Notes: a model not told the origin generated them from the letters alone. Counted from the first letter of the stretch, positions 53,356 through 64,000 are shown. The stretch: 64,000 bases of DNA from Streptomyces sp. NBC_00433 (GCA_036015235.1 CP107926.1:6509501-6573500), one strand, 5' to 3'. Translations and numbers: made by a program.

Positions 53356-54264
53356 CTACTTGAGCTTGGCCATGGTCGCCTTGGTGGCCGTCTTGACCCA
53401 CTCGGTCGCCTGGTCGAGCGTGGCGACCTTGTCGCTGCCCTTGTCGAGCGTCGAGGCGTAGCCGTTCCAGGACAGGGTGAAGGTCATCCACCCGTCGCGT
53501 ACGGCGAGCACCGACTCGCGGCTGCCGCTCTCGTCACCGTCGGAGCCGGTGGTGACGGTGTCCTGCGTGACCAGGTAGGCCTCGTCCCCGAAGCCGTCCA
53601 CCGCCGTGACCTTGTATTTGTCGGTCGGGTCTGAGCCGTGGTCCTCGAAGCTCTTCCAGTAGTCGGCGAACTCCCGGCTCGGGTCGGTCTTGCGGTGCAG
53701 GTCGGCCTCGATCGACACATAGGCGTAGTCGTACGAGTCCGTGGCCGAGGCCTCCTTGTCGAGGCTCTCGCTGCAGGACATCTGCGTCAGGGCGGGCCGG
53801 TCGCTGGTGTACGCGGTCGGGTCCGAGTCCGGCTTCGGGTACTCGGTTCTGAAGGCGCTCAGGTCCGCGGTGTCGCACAGGTTCTTCTTGGACGAGTAGC
53901 CGCGCAGGTCGGCCTTGCCGGAGTCCTTGCCGAGCAGCAGCACCCCGCCGCCCCAGGCCGCGGACGCCACGACGGCTCCGACCACCGCCCACAGCACCGC
54001 CTTGCCCGCCCCGCCGCGGGAGCCGCCCGGGGGAAGGGCGCCCGGCTGCTGCGGGGGACCGTAGTAGGCCGGCTGGGGGGAGCCGTAGGCGCCCGGGGCC
54101 TGCGCGTACGGGTTGTGCTGCGGGGGCACCGGCGCACCGAAGCCGCCGGCCGGCGGCTGGCCGGGTATCTGGCCGGGCGGAGGTCCGGGCGGTCCGGGAG
54201 GCCCGGACGGCTGGGGGTTCAGGTACGGATTTGAGCCCGGCTGGTCAGGCGGCGGCATCGACAT
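53356..54264 (-). CDS. Proline-rich single-pass membrane protein of unknown function
   Basis: 302 aa. The N-terminal 85 residues are Pro/Gly/Gln/Tyr-rich (cytoplasmic), then one helix (about 89-112, AVLWAVVGAVVASAAWGGGV) and an outside domain of about 185 residues with two cysteines (NLCDTADL and QMSCSESL) that could form a disulfide. The domain has no enzyme motif; its final part reads GWMTFTLSWNGYAST. The architecture is common among actinobacterial envelope proteins. Confidence 0.8.
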   Translation of the reverse strand: MSMPPPDQPGSNPYLNPQPSGPPGPPGPPPGQIPGQPPAGGFGAPVPPQHNPYAQAPGAYGSPQPAYYGPPQQPGALPPGGSRGGAGKAVLWAVVGAVVASAAWGGGVLLLGKDSGKADLRGYSSKKNLCDTADLSAFRTEYPKPDSDPTAYTSDRPALTQMSCSESLDKEASATDSYDYAYVSIEADLHRKTDPSREFADYWKSFEDHGSDPTDKYKVTAVDGFGDEAYLVTQDTVTTGSDGDESGSRESVLAVRDGWMTFTLSWNGYASTLDKGSDKVATLDQATEWVKTATKATMAKLK

Positions 54265-54310
54265 AAAGTGAGGATATCGACGCCGTCCGTCAAAAGTACC
54301 GGCAAAAGCA

Positions 54311-54340
54311 CTGCCCGCCCGGGAATCCCCGGGCGGGCAG
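54311..54340 (-). terminator. Intrinsic terminator of rpsT
   Basis: 13-bp perfect stem CTGCCCGCCCGGG (54311-54323) with its complement at 54328-54340. Read on the minus strand it is followed by TGCTTTT. Confidence 0.85.
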
Positions 54341-54470
54341 TGAGGCGTATCGATGCGCCGCAGGCACGTGGCGAACGTCCGCGTGCGGCGCGGGTCTTGG
54401 GCGGTGCGGGTCCGGGCGGTAGAGGGGCCGCTGAGTCCGGTTGCCCGCCTTGCCGGCGGACCCTGGGTGA

Positions 54471-54737
54471 TCAGCCCTGGAGCGTGGCGACCGACTGCGC
54501 GATGGCCGACTTCTTGTTGGCGGCCTGGTTCTTGTGGATGACGCCCTTGCTCACGGCCTTGTCGAGCTTCTTGGACGCGGCACGCGCGGCGGCCTCGGCC
54601 TTGGCGGCGTCGCCGGCCACGACGGCCTCACGGGTGCGGCGGACCGCGGTCTTGAGCTCGGACTTGACCGCCTTGTTGCGCAGCCGCGCCTTCTCGTTGG
54701 TCTTGTTGCGCTTGATCTGGGACTTGATGTTCGCCAC
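54471..54737 (-). CDS. rpsT: 30S ribosomal protein S20
   Basis: 88-aa, strongly basic, helical protein that binds the 16S rRNA 5' domain early in 30S assembly. The N-terminus ANIKSQIKRNKTNEKARLRN is typical. GTG start after GAGAAGG. Divergent from lepA and preceded by a 246-base gap. Confidence 0.96.
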   Translation of the reverse strand: MANIKSQIKRNKTNEKARLRNKAVKSELKTAVRRTREAVVAGDAAKAEAAARAASKKLDKAVSKGVIHKNQAANKKSAIAQSVATLQG

Positions 54738-54983
54738 GAAAGAGCCTTCTCAGGTTCGTTTACCGAAAGGATCAGCGCCCCGGATCCGTGGTCCAGCGGC
54801 TTGCGGCCGATGGGGGTCACGAGGCACAGCGCCCCAGGTTACCAGCAGCGCCGGGACGCTCCCAAACCGCACGGCGGCCGCCGGCCGTGGGACGATGGAG
54901 GCTACGTATCGATCCGCCCAGCCAGCAGAGACCGAGTCCCGCGCCGAGCGCGGTGGTGAGCGTCTCGAGAAAATGGACCCTGC

Positions 54984-56861
<1,878 letters not shown>

Positions 56862-57012
56862 GGCGGCGGGCGCGAACCCCCAGGCGACGGCCCGGGGGAG
56901 CGCGCGACGCGCTGGCCTCACCCTCTTACGCGTCGCCCGTCGGCCCTCTACTCTGATCCGACGGATAGGTTACTGGTGAGTTAAGAACGCCCGCGCGTGC
57001 CCGGAGGTTGCG

Positions 57013-58896
57013 GTGACCGACACACAGACGTTGCTAGAGAATCGGCCGCCCTCCGTGGCGACGCTCTTCCTGGACCGGGTGGCGGCCACGCCGGACGCGG
57101 AGGCCTACCGCTACCCGGTGCCGCCGGAGAGCGGCGAGGGCCCCGACGAGTGGAGGTCGCTCACCTGGGGCGAGTCCTCCCGCCGGGTCTACGCGATCGC
57201 CGCCGGCCTGATGGAGCTGGGCGTACGCCCCGAGGAGCGCGTCGCCATCGCCTCCAACACCCGGGTCGAGTGGATCCTCGCCGACCTCGGCATCCTGTGC
57301 GCCGGCGCGGCCACCACCACGGTCTACCCGAGCACCAATGCCGAGGAGACCGCGTTCATCCTCGCCGACTCCGGCAGCCGCGTGCTGATCGCCGAGGACG
57401 CCGCCCAGCTCGACAAGGCCAGGCAGCGCAGGGCCGAGCTGCCCGAGCTCGAGCACGTGGTCGTCATCGACCCCGAGGGCGCCCTCGACGAGGCGGGCGA
57501 CGGCTGGGTGCTGTCACTCGCCGAACTGGAGAAGCGCGGCGAGGCCTATCTGGCCCAGCACCCCGCCGCCGTCACCAACGCGGTCGCGGCGATCACCAAG
57601 GACCAGCTCGCCACGCTGATCTACACCTCGGGCACCACGGGACGCCCCAAGGGCGTCCGCCTGCCGCACGACTGCTGGTCGTACATGGCGCGGGCCATCC
57701 AGGCGATCGACCTGCTGGAGCCCGAGGACGTGCAGTACCTGTGGCTGCCGCTGGCGCACGTCTTCGGCAAGGTGCTGACCGCCGGGCAGATCTCCGTCGG
57801 GCACATCACCGCCGTCGACGGCCGCGTCGACAAGATCATCGAGAACCTGCCGGTCGTCCAGCCGACATACATGGCGGCGGTCCCGCGCATCTTCGAGAAG
57901 GTCTACAACGGTGTCGCGGGCCGCGCCCGCGCGGGCGGCGCCGCCAAATACCGGATCTTCCAGTGGGCCGCGGGCGTCGCCCGCGACTATGCGAAGACCA
58001 CGCAGAACAGCATGCGCCTCACCGGGACGCCCTCGGCGCCGATGGGGCTGCGCACCAAGCACGCGCTGGCCGACAAGCTCGTCTACTCCAAGCTGCGGGA
58101 GGCCTTCGGCGGCCGGCTGCGGGCCTGCGTGTCCGGGTCCGCCGCGCTCGCCCCGGACATCGGCTACTTCTTCGCCGGCGCCGGCATCCACATCCTGGAG
58201 GGCTACGGCCTCACCGAGTCCAGCGCCGCCAGCTTCGTCAACCCCGGCGAGAACTACCGCACCGGCACCGTCGGCAAGGCCCTGCCGGGCCTGGAGGTCC
58301 GCATCGCCGAGGACGGCGAGATCCTGCTGCGCGGCCCCGGCATCATGCAGGGTTACCACGGCCTGCCCGAGAAGACCGCGGAAGTCCTCGAATCGGACGG
58401 ATGGTTCCACACCGGGGACATCGGGGAACTGTCCCCCGACGGATTCCTGAAGATCACCGACCGCAAGAAGGACCTCATCAAGACCTCGGGCGGCAAATAC
58501 ATCGCCCCCGCCGAGGTCGAGGGGCAGTTCAAGGCGGTGTGCCCCTTCGTCAGCAACGTCCTGGTCGTCGGCGGCGGACGCAACTTCTGCACGGCGCTGC
58601 TCGCCCTCGACGAGCCCACCATCATCGGCTGGGCGGCCGAGCACGGCCTCGAAGGCCGGCCGTACGCCGAGGTCGTCGCCACGGACGAGGTCCGCGAGCT
58701 CATCGACGGATACGTCCAGCGCGTCAACGAGGGCCTTCAGCGCTGGCAGCAGATCCGCCAGTTCCGCATCCTGCCCCGCGACCTCGACATCGAACACGGC
58801 GACCTCACGCCGAGCCTGAAGCTGAAGCGGCCCGTTGTGGAGCGGGAATTCGCGGGGTTGATCGAGGAGATGTACGTCGGCTCCCGGGAGGCCTGA
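57013..58896 (+). CDS. AMP-dependent long-chain fatty acid--CoA ligase (FadD15-like)
   Basis: 627-aa ANL-superfamily enzyme that activates fatty acids to acyl-CoA through an acyl-adenylate. The P-loop motif YTSGTTGRPKGV is at 204-215; later motifs are GYGLTESSA, GWFHTGDIGELSPDGFLKITDRKKD and the catalytic lysine region near PSLKLKR. GTG start after a GGAGG. No signal peptide or membrane anchor. It lies between lepA and hemW. Confidence 0.92.
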   Translation: MTDTQTLLENRPPSVATLFLDRVAATPDAEAYRYPVPPESGEGPDEWRSLTWGESSRRVYAIAAGLMELGVRPEERVAIASNTRVEWILADLGILCAGAATTTVYPSTNAEETAFILADSGSRVLIAEDAAQLDKARQRRAELPELEHVVVIDPEGALDEAGDGWVLSLAELEKRGEAYLAQHPAAVTNAVAAITKDQLATLIYTSGTTGRPKGVRLPHDCWSYMARAIQAIDLLEPEDVQYLWLPLAHVFGKVLTAGQISVGHITAVDGRVDKIIENLPVVQPTYMAAVPRIFEKVYNGVAGRARAGGAAKYRIFQWAAGVARDYAKTTQNSMRLTGTPSAPMGLRTKHALADKLVYSKLREAFGGRLRACVSGSAALAPDIGYFFAGAGIHILEGYGLTESSAASFVNPGENYRTGTVGKALPGLEVRIAEDGEILLRGPGIMQGYHGLPEKTAEVLESDGWFHTGDIGELSPDGFLKITDRKKDLIKTSGGKYIAPAEVEGQFKAVCPFVSNVLVVGGGRNFCTALLALDEPTIIGWAAEHGLEGRPYAEVVATDEVRELIDGYVQRVNEGLQRWQQIRQFRILPRDLDIEHGDLTPSLKLKRPVVEREFAGLIEEMYVGSREA

Positions 58897-58962
58897 CGCC
58901 TTCCCCACCCCTACGGGGTGCCGCACCCCCTGCGGTGGCGTTGCTGCCTGCGGCCCAGTGGG

Positions 58963-59187
58963 GGCTGGTCGCGCAGTTCCCCGCCCCCCTGGGGGGGCGG
59001 CCTCTTGCGGTGCGTTGCTCGGCTGCGGCCGCCGTCGTGGCTGGTCGCGCAGTTCCCCGCGCCCCTTTCGGCCTGCGTCTTCCTGCGCCCGGCGTTCGCG
59101 CCTGGTTTTCAGGGGCGCGGGGAACGGCGAGGCAAGCCCCCACGCGGCGGCACCGTGGAGTCCGTAACAGCACCCCGCGGGGAGTGG
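58963..59187. repeat. Modular interspersed repeat, mirror version of the one at 56-305
   Basis: Reverse B copies at 58963-58990 and 59039-59066, a forward (diverged) B copy at 59111-59138, and module A reversed at 59147-59187. The linkers between the B copies also resemble those at 205-277. It fills nearly all of the 305-base gap between the acyl-CoA ligase gene and hemW, and module A ends only 14 bases before the hemW ATG. Confidence 0.85.
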
Positions 59188-59201
59188 CGGATACTGGGGG
59201 C

Positions 59202-60434
59202 ATGCCATCCGTACTGCCCGAGGGCGAAGCCGTGCCGCAAGACGGCGCCCTGCCGCCGCAGGCGCTGGGCGGCGCCGCGGGGCGGCCGCTCGGCTTCTAC
59301 CTGCACGTGCCCTACTGCGCCACCCGCTGCGGCTACTGCGACTTCAACACCTACACCGCGAGCGAGCTGCGCGGCTCCGGTGGCGCGCTCGCGTCCCGCG
59401 ACAACTACGCCGACGTCCTGATCGACGAGATCCGGCTGGCCAGGAAGGTGCTCGGGGACGACCCGCGGCAGGCCGCGACGGTCTTCGTCGGCGGCGGCAC
59501 ACCGACCCTGCTGCCCGCCGCCGACCTGGTGCGGATGCTCGGTGCGATCCGGGACGAGTTCGGGCTCGCGGCGGACGCCGAGATCACCACGGAGGCCAAT
59601 CCGGAGTCCGTCGACCCGGCGTATCTCGCCGAGCTGCGGGACGGCGGCTTCACCCGGATGTCCTTCGGCATGCAGAGCGCCCGGCAGCATGTGCTGCGGA
59701 TCCTGGACCGCACCCATACCCCGGGGCGCCCCGAGGCATGCGTCGCGGAAGCGCGTGCCGCGGGCTTCGAGCACGTCAACCTCGACCTGATCTACGGCAC
59801 CCCGGGCGAGTCCGACGACGACTGGCGCGCGTCGCTCGACGCGGCGATAGGCGCGGGGCCCGACCATGTGTCGGCCTACGCGCTGATCGTGGAGGAGGGC
59901 ACGCAGCTGGCGCGGCGCATCCGCCGCGGCGAGGTGCCGATGACCGACGACGACGAGCACGCCGACCGCTACCTCATCGCCGACGAGCGGCTCGCCGCGG
60001 CCGGATTCGGCTGGTACGAGGTCTCCAACTGGGCCACCACAGAGGCGGCCAGGTGTCGCCACAACGAGCTGTATTGGACCGGCGCCGACTGGTGGGGCGC
60101 AGGACCCGGCGCGCACAGCCACGTCGGCGGGGTGCGCTGGTGGAACGTGAAGCACCCCGGCGCCTATGCGCAGGCCCTCGCGGAGTCCCGCAGCCCCGGT
60201 GCGGGGCGGGAGGTGCTCGGCGCGGAGGACCGCAGGGTCGAGCGGATCCTGCTGGAGCTGCGGCTGTCGGCGGGCTGCCCGCTGGACCTGCTGACCGAGG
60301 CGGGTGCGAAGGCCGCGGCCCGCGCGGTCGGCGACGGCCTGCTGGAGCCGGACGCCCATGCGGCCGGGCGTGCCGTGCTGACCCGGCGAGGGCGGCTGCT
60401 GGCCGACGCCGTGGTGCGCGACCTCACCGACTGA
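59202..60434 (+). CDS. hemW: Radical SAM family heme chaperone HemW
   Basis: 410-aa 4Fe-4S protein. The cluster motif is C39-x3-C43-x2-C46 followed by D-F, i.e. CATRCGYCDF, where coproporphyrinogen dehydrogenase HemN would have a fourth Cys; this favours HemW, which delivers heme to respiratory proteins. Other family motifs are GGGTPT and NLDLIYGTPGE, and the C-terminal HemN domain is present. The ATG is close to repeat module A, so the promoter must lie inside or beyond the repeat. Confidence 0.95.
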   Translation: MPSVLPEGEAVPQDGALPPQALGGAAGRPLGFYLHVPYCATRCGYCDFNTYTASELRGSGGALASRDNYADVLIDEIRLARKVLGDDPRQAATVFVGGGTPTLLPAADLVRMLGAIRDEFGLAADAEITTEANPESVDPAYLAELRDGGFTRMSFGMQSARQHVLRILDRTHTPGRPEACVAEARAAGFEHVNLDLIYGTPGESDDDWRASLDAAIGAGPDHVSAYALIVEEGTQLARRIRRGEVPMTDDDEHADRYLIADERLAAAGFGWYEVSNWATTEAARCRHNELYWTGADWWGAGPGAHSHVGGVRWWNVKHPGAYAQALAESRSPGAGREVLGAEDRRVERILLELRLSAGCPLDLLTEAGAKAAARAVGDGLLEPDAHAAGRAVLTRRGRLLADAVVRDLTD

Positions 60435-60447
60435 CGGCCGCGTCCGC

Positions 60448-61272
60448 TCAGGGCGCCGTCACGAAGTCGATCAGGTGCTCCACCGAGCCCAGCAGCTCGG
60501 GCTGCAGGTCCTTGTACGTCCGCACCGACGCCAGGATGCGCTGCCAGGCCTCGCCCGTGGACATGTCCCAGCCCAGCGCCCGGCACACCCCCGTCTTCCA
60601 GTCCTCGCCGCGCGGCACCCGCGGCCAGGCGGCGATGCCCACGGAGGCGGGCTTCACCGCCTCCCACACGTCGATGTACGGGTGCCCGACGACCAGCACG
60701 TCCGAGCCGCCCACCGACGCGGCGATACGCGACTCCTTCGAGCCGGGCACCAGGTGGTCGACCAGCACGCCGAGCCGGGCGTCGGGGGCCGGGCCGAAGT
60801 CCGCCACGATCCCCGGCAGGTCGTCGACGCCCTCCAGGTACTCCACGACCACGCCCTCGACCCGCAGGTCGTGGCCCCACACCCGCTCGACCAGCTCGGC
60901 GTCGTGCCGCCCCTCGACGTAGATCCGCCCGGCCCGCGCCACCCGCGCCTTCACGCCGGGCACCGCGACCGACCCCGACGCGGACAGCAGCGGCCCCCGC
61001 GGCGCGGGCGCGCCCTGCGGGCGTACCAGCGTGACCGTACGGCCGTCGATCAGGAAGCCGCGGGGCGCCATCGGGAAGACCCGGTGCTTGCCGAACCGGT
61101 CCTCCAGGGTGACCGTGAGCCCCTCCGCGGTCTTCTCGCAGCGCACCACCGCCCCGCAGAAGCCCGTCGCGGCCTCCTCGACCACCAGGTCGGCCTCGGC
61201 CGCCACCTCGGGCGCCGGGCCGCTCTTCTTCCACGGCGGGGTCAGGTCCGGGTCGTAACTCCTGCTGCGCAT
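60448..61272 (-). CDS. DUF3097 family protein
   Basis: 274-aa soluble protein, MRSRSYDPDLTPPWKKSGPAPE at the beginning. Conserved parts include VYPMAP-like VFPMAPRGFLIDGRTVTLV, AGRIYVEGRHDAELVERVWGHDLRVEGVVVE (Toprim-like acidic residues E and DAE) and GHPYIDVWEAVKP. Found in most actinobacteria; function unknown. The 3' end is 13 bases from the convergent hemW stop. ATG at 61272 chosen because the family begins there. Confidence 0.9.
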   Translation of the reverse strand: MRSRSYDPDLTPPWKKSGPAPEVAAEADLVVEEAATGFCGAVVRCEKTAEGLTVTLEDRFGKHRVFPMAPRGFLIDGRTVTLVRPQGAPAPRGPLLSASGSVAVPGVKARVARAGRIYVEGRHDAELVERVWGHDLRVEGVVVEYLEGVDDLPGIVADFGPAPDARLGVLVDHLVPGSKESRIAASVGGSDVLVVGHPYIDVWEAVKPASVGIAAWPRVPRGEDWKTGVCRALGWDMSTGEAWQRILASVRTYKDLQPELLGSVEHLIDFVTAP

Positions 61273-61342
61273 GAGGGCGATCGTAGCCAGCCGCCCCTTG
61301 CCGGGCCCAGGACGCGCGGCGGGAAGCAGCCGCCCGCGGGGC

Positions 61343-62098
61343 TCAGGACGCGGTCCCGAAGCGCTCCGCCAGCGCGTCCCGCTGCGCGCGCAGGAAACGC
61401 GCGTCGACCACGGCGCCGTGTCCGGGCACGTAGCGGCCCGTCTCGCCGCCGAGGGCGAGCAGCGCGTCCACGGTGCCCGGCCAGTGCGCCGGGTCCGCGT
61501 CGTCGCCCGCCTGCGGCTCGCCGGACTCCTCGACCAGGTCGCCGCAGAAGACCACCGTCGGGTCGCTCGCGGTGGCGCCCGGCACGACCACCACGAGGTC
61601 GTGGTCGGTGTGCCCGGTGCCGGGGTGCACCAGCCGCACCCGCCGCTCGCCCAGGTCGACGTCCGCCTCACCGGCCACCTGCCGGGTCGGCAGCACCAGC
61701 TCCCGCGCCGCCCGCTCGGCCTCGGCGGAGTCCGTGCCGTACCTGACGGCGGCCTCCCGCAGCGCGTCCCGCTCCCGGCGCAGATAGCCGTCGAGCGCGC
61801 GCTCCCCGTACACCTCGGCGCCGGGAAAGGCAGCGGTGCCGAAGACATGGTCGAAGTGGCCGTGGGTGAGCACGACGTGCGTGACCGCGCGCCCGGTCAG
61901 CGCCTCGACCTGGCCGCGCAGCTCCTCGCCCTCCCGCACCGTCGAGGCCGTGTCCACCAGCAGGACGCCTTCGGAGCCGACCACGAGGCCGATCGTCACG
62001 TCGAGATGGGGCATCCTGCGCCGGGCGACGCCGGGAGCCAGCTGCTCCCAGACAGAACCGCCCGTATCCGGATTCTCCGTGCTCTCCACAGATTCCAC
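61343..62098 (-). CDS. MBL fold metallo-hydrolase
   Basis: 251-aa protein with the metal-site motif THGHFDH (H79-G-H81-F-D83-H84) in VVLTHGHFDHVFGTAAFP, GTGHTDHDLVVVV and the final VPGHGAVVD. Probably a hydrolase with one or two metal ions; substrate unknown. Start taken as the GTG at 62098 because TAGCGT lies 7 bases upstream (leaderless pattern); GTG at 62089 is an alternative. Divergent from hrcA. Confidence 0.88.
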   Translation of the reverse strand: MESVESTENPDTGGSVWEQLAPGVARRRMPHLDVTIGLVVGSEGVLLVDTASTVREGEELRGQVEALTGRAVTHVVLTHGHFDHVFGTAAFPGAEVYGERALDGYLRRERDALREAAVRYGTDSAEAERAARELVLPTRQVAGEADVDLGERRVRLVHPGTGHTDHDLVVVVPGATASDPTVVFCGDLVEESGEPQAGDDADPAHWPGTVDALLALGGETGRYVPGHGAVVDARFLRAQRDALAERFGTAS

Positions 62099-62165
62099 GG
62101 GGGTGACGCTATCGCCGCCGCCGCGCCACCCGTCGCCGCCTCCCCGTACCCGGTGTGCCGCACCC

Positions 62166-62196
62166 TTGCCGAGCCCTTGCTGCCTCGCCGTACACT
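62166..62196 (+). promoter_or_regulatory. Possible promoter of hrcA-dnaJ
   Basis: TTGCCG at 62166-62171 and TACACT at 62191-62196, 19 bases apart. The CIRCE operator begins 14 bases downstream, overlapping the expected transcription start. Confidence 0.5.
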
Positions 62197-62209
62197 TGCT
62201 GCGGGAAAG

Positions 62210-62236
62210 CTGGCACTCGAAACGGCGGAGTGCCAG
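62210..62236 (+). promoter_or_regulatory. CIRCE operator (HrcA binding site)
   Basis: CTGGCACTC (62210-62218), nine-base spacer, GAGTGCCAG (62228-62236): a perfect inverted repeat of the CIRCE type TTAGCACTC-N9-GAGTGCTAA. It lies 30 bases before hrcA and implies heat-shock autoregulation by HrcA. Confidence 0.95.
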
Positions 62237-62266
62237 GCCAGGAACATCACGGCTGGAGGTGCGCGA

Positions 62267-63283
62267 ATGCTGAGCGAACGCAGACTCGAAGTCCTGCGTG
62301 CCATCGTTCAGGACTACGTCGGCACCGAGGAGCCGGTCGGTTCCAAGGCGCTCACCGAACGTCACTCCCTCGGCGTGTCCCCGGCCACCGTGCGCAACGA
62401 CATGGCCGTGCTCGAGGACGAGGGCTACATCGCGCAGCCGCACACCAGCGCGGGCCGTATCCCCACCGACAAGGGCTACCGGCTCTTCGTGGACAAGATG
62501 GCCGGCGTCAAGCCGCTGTCGTCCGCCGAGCGCCGGGCCATCCAGAACTTCCTGGACGGCGCGGTCGACCTCGACGACGTCGTCACCAGGACCGTACGGC
62601 TGCTCGCGCAGCTCACCCGGCAGGTCGCCGTCGTGCAGTATCCGTCGCTGACCCGGTCCTCGGTGCGCCACGTGGAGCTGCTGGCGCTCGCGCCCGCCCG
62701 CATCATGCTGGTGCTCATCACCGACACCGGACGGGTCGAGCAGCGGCTCATCGACTGCCAGGCCCCCGTCGGCGAGACAGTGCTCGCGGACCTGCGCGCC
62801 CGGCTCAACAGCCGGGTCGTCGGCCGCCGCTTCGCCGACGTGCCGCCGCTGGTCCAGGACCTGCCGGAAAGCTTCGACCCCGACGACCGCCCCGCGGTCG
62901 CCGGGGTGCTCGCCACCCTGCTGGAGACGCTGGTGGAGCAGACAGAAGAGCGCATCATGCTGGGCGGCGCGGCGAACCTCACCAGGTTCAACCACGACTT
63001 CCCCCTCACGATCAGACCCGTCCTGGAAGCACTGGAGGAGCAGATGGTCCTCCTCAAACTGCTCGGCGAGGCCACGGACTCCACCATGACCGTGCGGATC
63101 GGGCATGAGAATTTTCACGAGGGCCTCAACTCCACCTCGGTGGTGGCCGTCGGCTACGGTTCGGGCGACGAGGCAGTCGCCAAACTCGGCGTGGTCGGAC
63201 CGACCCGCATGGACTACCCCGGAACGATGGGAGCGGTACGCGCAGTGGCACGTTACGTCGGACAGATCCTGGCGGAGTCGTAA
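62267..63283 (+). CDS. hrcA: Heat-inducible transcription repressor HrcA
   Basis: 338-aa repressor of chaperone genes. Winged-helix N-terminus (ERRLEVLRAIVQDYVGTEEP, then SPATVRNDMAVLEDEGYI), the conserved HTSAGRIPTDKGYRLFVD and a GAF-like dimerisation region ending GPTRMDYPGTMGAVRAVARY. ATG after GGAGGT. A CIRCE site upstream shows autoregulation; GroEL-dependent activity is family knowledge. Its TAA is followed without a gap by the dnaJ GTG. Confidence 0.97.
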   Translation: MLSERRLEVLRAIVQDYVGTEEPVGSKALTERHSLGVSPATVRNDMAVLEDEGYIAQPHTSAGRIPTDKGYRLFVDKMAGVKPLSSAERRAIQNFLDGAVDLDDVVTRTVRLLAQLTRQVAVVQYPSLTRSSVRHVELLALAPARIMLVLITDTGRVEQRLIDCQAPVGETVLADLRARLNSRVVGRRFADVPPLVQDLPESFDPDDRPAVAGVLATLLETLVEQTEERIMLGGAANLTRFNHDFPLTIRPVLEALEEQMVLLKLLGEATDSTMTVRIGHENFHEGLNSTSVVAVGYGSGDEAVAKLGVVGPTRMDYPGTMGAVRAVARYVGQILAES

Positions 63284-64000
63284 GTGGCCACGGACTACTA
63301 CGCCGTCTTGGGCGTACGCCGCGACGCAGGTCCGGACGAGATCAAGAAGGCATTCCGCCGTCTCGCCCGGGAACTGCACCCTGACGTCAACCCCGACCCG
63401 AAGACGCAGGAGCGGTTCAAGGAGATCAACGCCGCCTACGAGGTGCTCTCCGACCCGCAGAAGAAGCAGGTCTACGACCTCGGCGGCGACCCGCTGTCCG
63501 CCGCGGGCGGCGGCGCGGGCGCCGGCTTCGGCCAGGGCTTCGGGAATTTCAGCGACATCATGGACGCCTTCTTCGGGCAGTCGCAGCAGCGCGGACCGCG
63601 CTCGCGCACCCGGCGCGGGCAGGACGCGATGATCCGGCTGGAGATCGACCTCGAAGAGGCCGCCTTCGGCACCACCAAGGACATCCAGGTCGACACCGCG
63701 GTCACCTGCGGAACCTGCAACGGCGAAGGGGCCGCGCCCGGCACCGCCGCCCAGACCTGCGACATGTGCCGCGGCCGCGGCGAGGTGTCCCAGGTCACCA
63801 GGTCCTTCCTCGGCCAGGTCATGACCTCCAGGCCCTGCCCCCAGTGCCAGGGCTTCGGCACCGTCGTGCCCACGCCCTGCCCGGAGTGCGCCGGCGACGG
63901 ACGCGTGCGGTCCCGCCGCACGCTGACCGTCAAGATCCCCGCGGGCGTCGACAACGGCACCCGCATCCAGCTCGCCGGCGAGGGCGAGGTCGGCCCCGGC
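63284..64000 (+). CDS. dnaJ: Molecular chaperone DnaJ (3' end beyond the window)
   Basis: First 239 codons. J domain with HPD (32-34) in LHPDVNPDPK, a Gly-rich linker (about 68-90), and the zinc domain with four CxxCxGxG motifs (CGTCNGEG, CDMCRGRG, CPQCQGFG, CPECAGDG), then the start of the substrate-binding domain (TLTVKIPAGVDNGTRIQLAG). It co-operates with DnaK. GTG start directly at the hrcA stop, so the two are coupled and under CIRCE control. This is the hrcA-linked dnaJ, usually the second copy in Streptomyces. Confidence 0.96.
   Translation, partial: MATDYYAVLGVRRDAGPDEIKKAFRRLARELHPDVNPDPKTQERFKEINAAYEVLSDPQKKQVYDLGGDPLSAAGGGAGAGFGQGFGNFSDIMDAFFGQSQQRGPRSRTRRGQDAMIRLEIDLEEAAFGTTKDIQVDTAVTCGTCNGEGAAPGTAAQTCDMCRGRGEVSQVTRSFLGQVMTSRPCPQCQGFGTVVPTPCPECAGDGRVRSRRTLTVKIPAGVDNGTRIQLAGEGEVGPG

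Noticed and set aside
60435..60447. Possible terminator between hemW and the DUF3097 gene
   Set aside because: The 13-base gap has no room for a stem, and I found no convincing hairpin spanning it.

Overview
The window is high-GC actinobacterial chromosome, almost certainly Streptomycetaceae (Streptomyces or a close relative). Evidence for this: third-position GC is very high, GTG starts are frequent, a CIRCE-controlled hrcA-dnaJ pair is present, a large RNase E has two disordered arms, and the intergenic repeats are of Streptomyces type. The housekeeping order rne-rplU-rpmA-obg ... proB-proA ... nadD-LCP-rsfS ... leuS-comEA-comEC-holA-rpsT-lepA-hemW-hrcA-dnaJ is a conserved Streptomyces core block (from general knowledge). 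No phage, insertion sequence, integrase, CRISPR array or secondary-metabolite cluster was seen.

Layout. 1-8.9 kb: radical-SAM-associated protein, RNase E/G, ribosomal proteins L21 and L27, and Obg GTPase, whose 3' end is followed by a near-perfect 222-bp tandem amplification. 8.9-20.6 kb: a cell-surface glycan region with a GtrA/GtrB-like pair, two Stealth sugar-phosphotransferases (one fused to a GT4 glycosyltransferase), a coupled protein of unknown function, a PIG-L deacetylase lipoprotein and a secreted FG-GAP/VCBS protein. 20.7-31.8 kb: GalE-like epimerase, proB, proA, two paralogous single-pass membrane proteins, an M48 peptidase, nadD, a divergent LytR-CpsA-Psr protein, rsfS and a phosphoglycerate-mutase-like phosphatase. 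The Stealth proteins and the LCP-type protein plausibly work together in making and attaching a phosphoglycan (teichoic-acid-like) wall polymer; that link is inference.

31.8-38.3 kb: accessory stretch bounded on its left part by two identical tRNA-Ala(GGC) genes. It holds a truncated transporter, an Old Yellow Enzyme-type reductase, an MFS exporter, a VOC protein, a PEP-mutase-like enzyme and a MarR/SRPBCC pair with a clear palindromic operator. 38.6-40.6 kb: secreted sedolisin (S53) protease.

40.7-54.7 kb: leuS with a leucine leader peptide and attenuator, DegV protein, comEA preceded by two perfect DnaA boxes, comEC whose apparent N-terminus is built from intergenic repeats, a winged-helix/MFS operon with an unusually AT-rich promoter, an MFS pseudogene, holA and rpsT. 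54.9-64 kb: lepA, acyl-CoA ligase, hemW, a DUF3097 protein, a metallo-beta-lactamase-fold protein, then hrcA and dnaJ (cut by the window end).

The most unusual features are the modular inverted repeats (56-305, 46440-46760, 58963-59187), the Obg-tail amplification, the leuS attenuator, the probable CTG start at 31105, the DnaA boxes upstream of comEA and the pre-Stealth domain shared by the two Stealth proteins.
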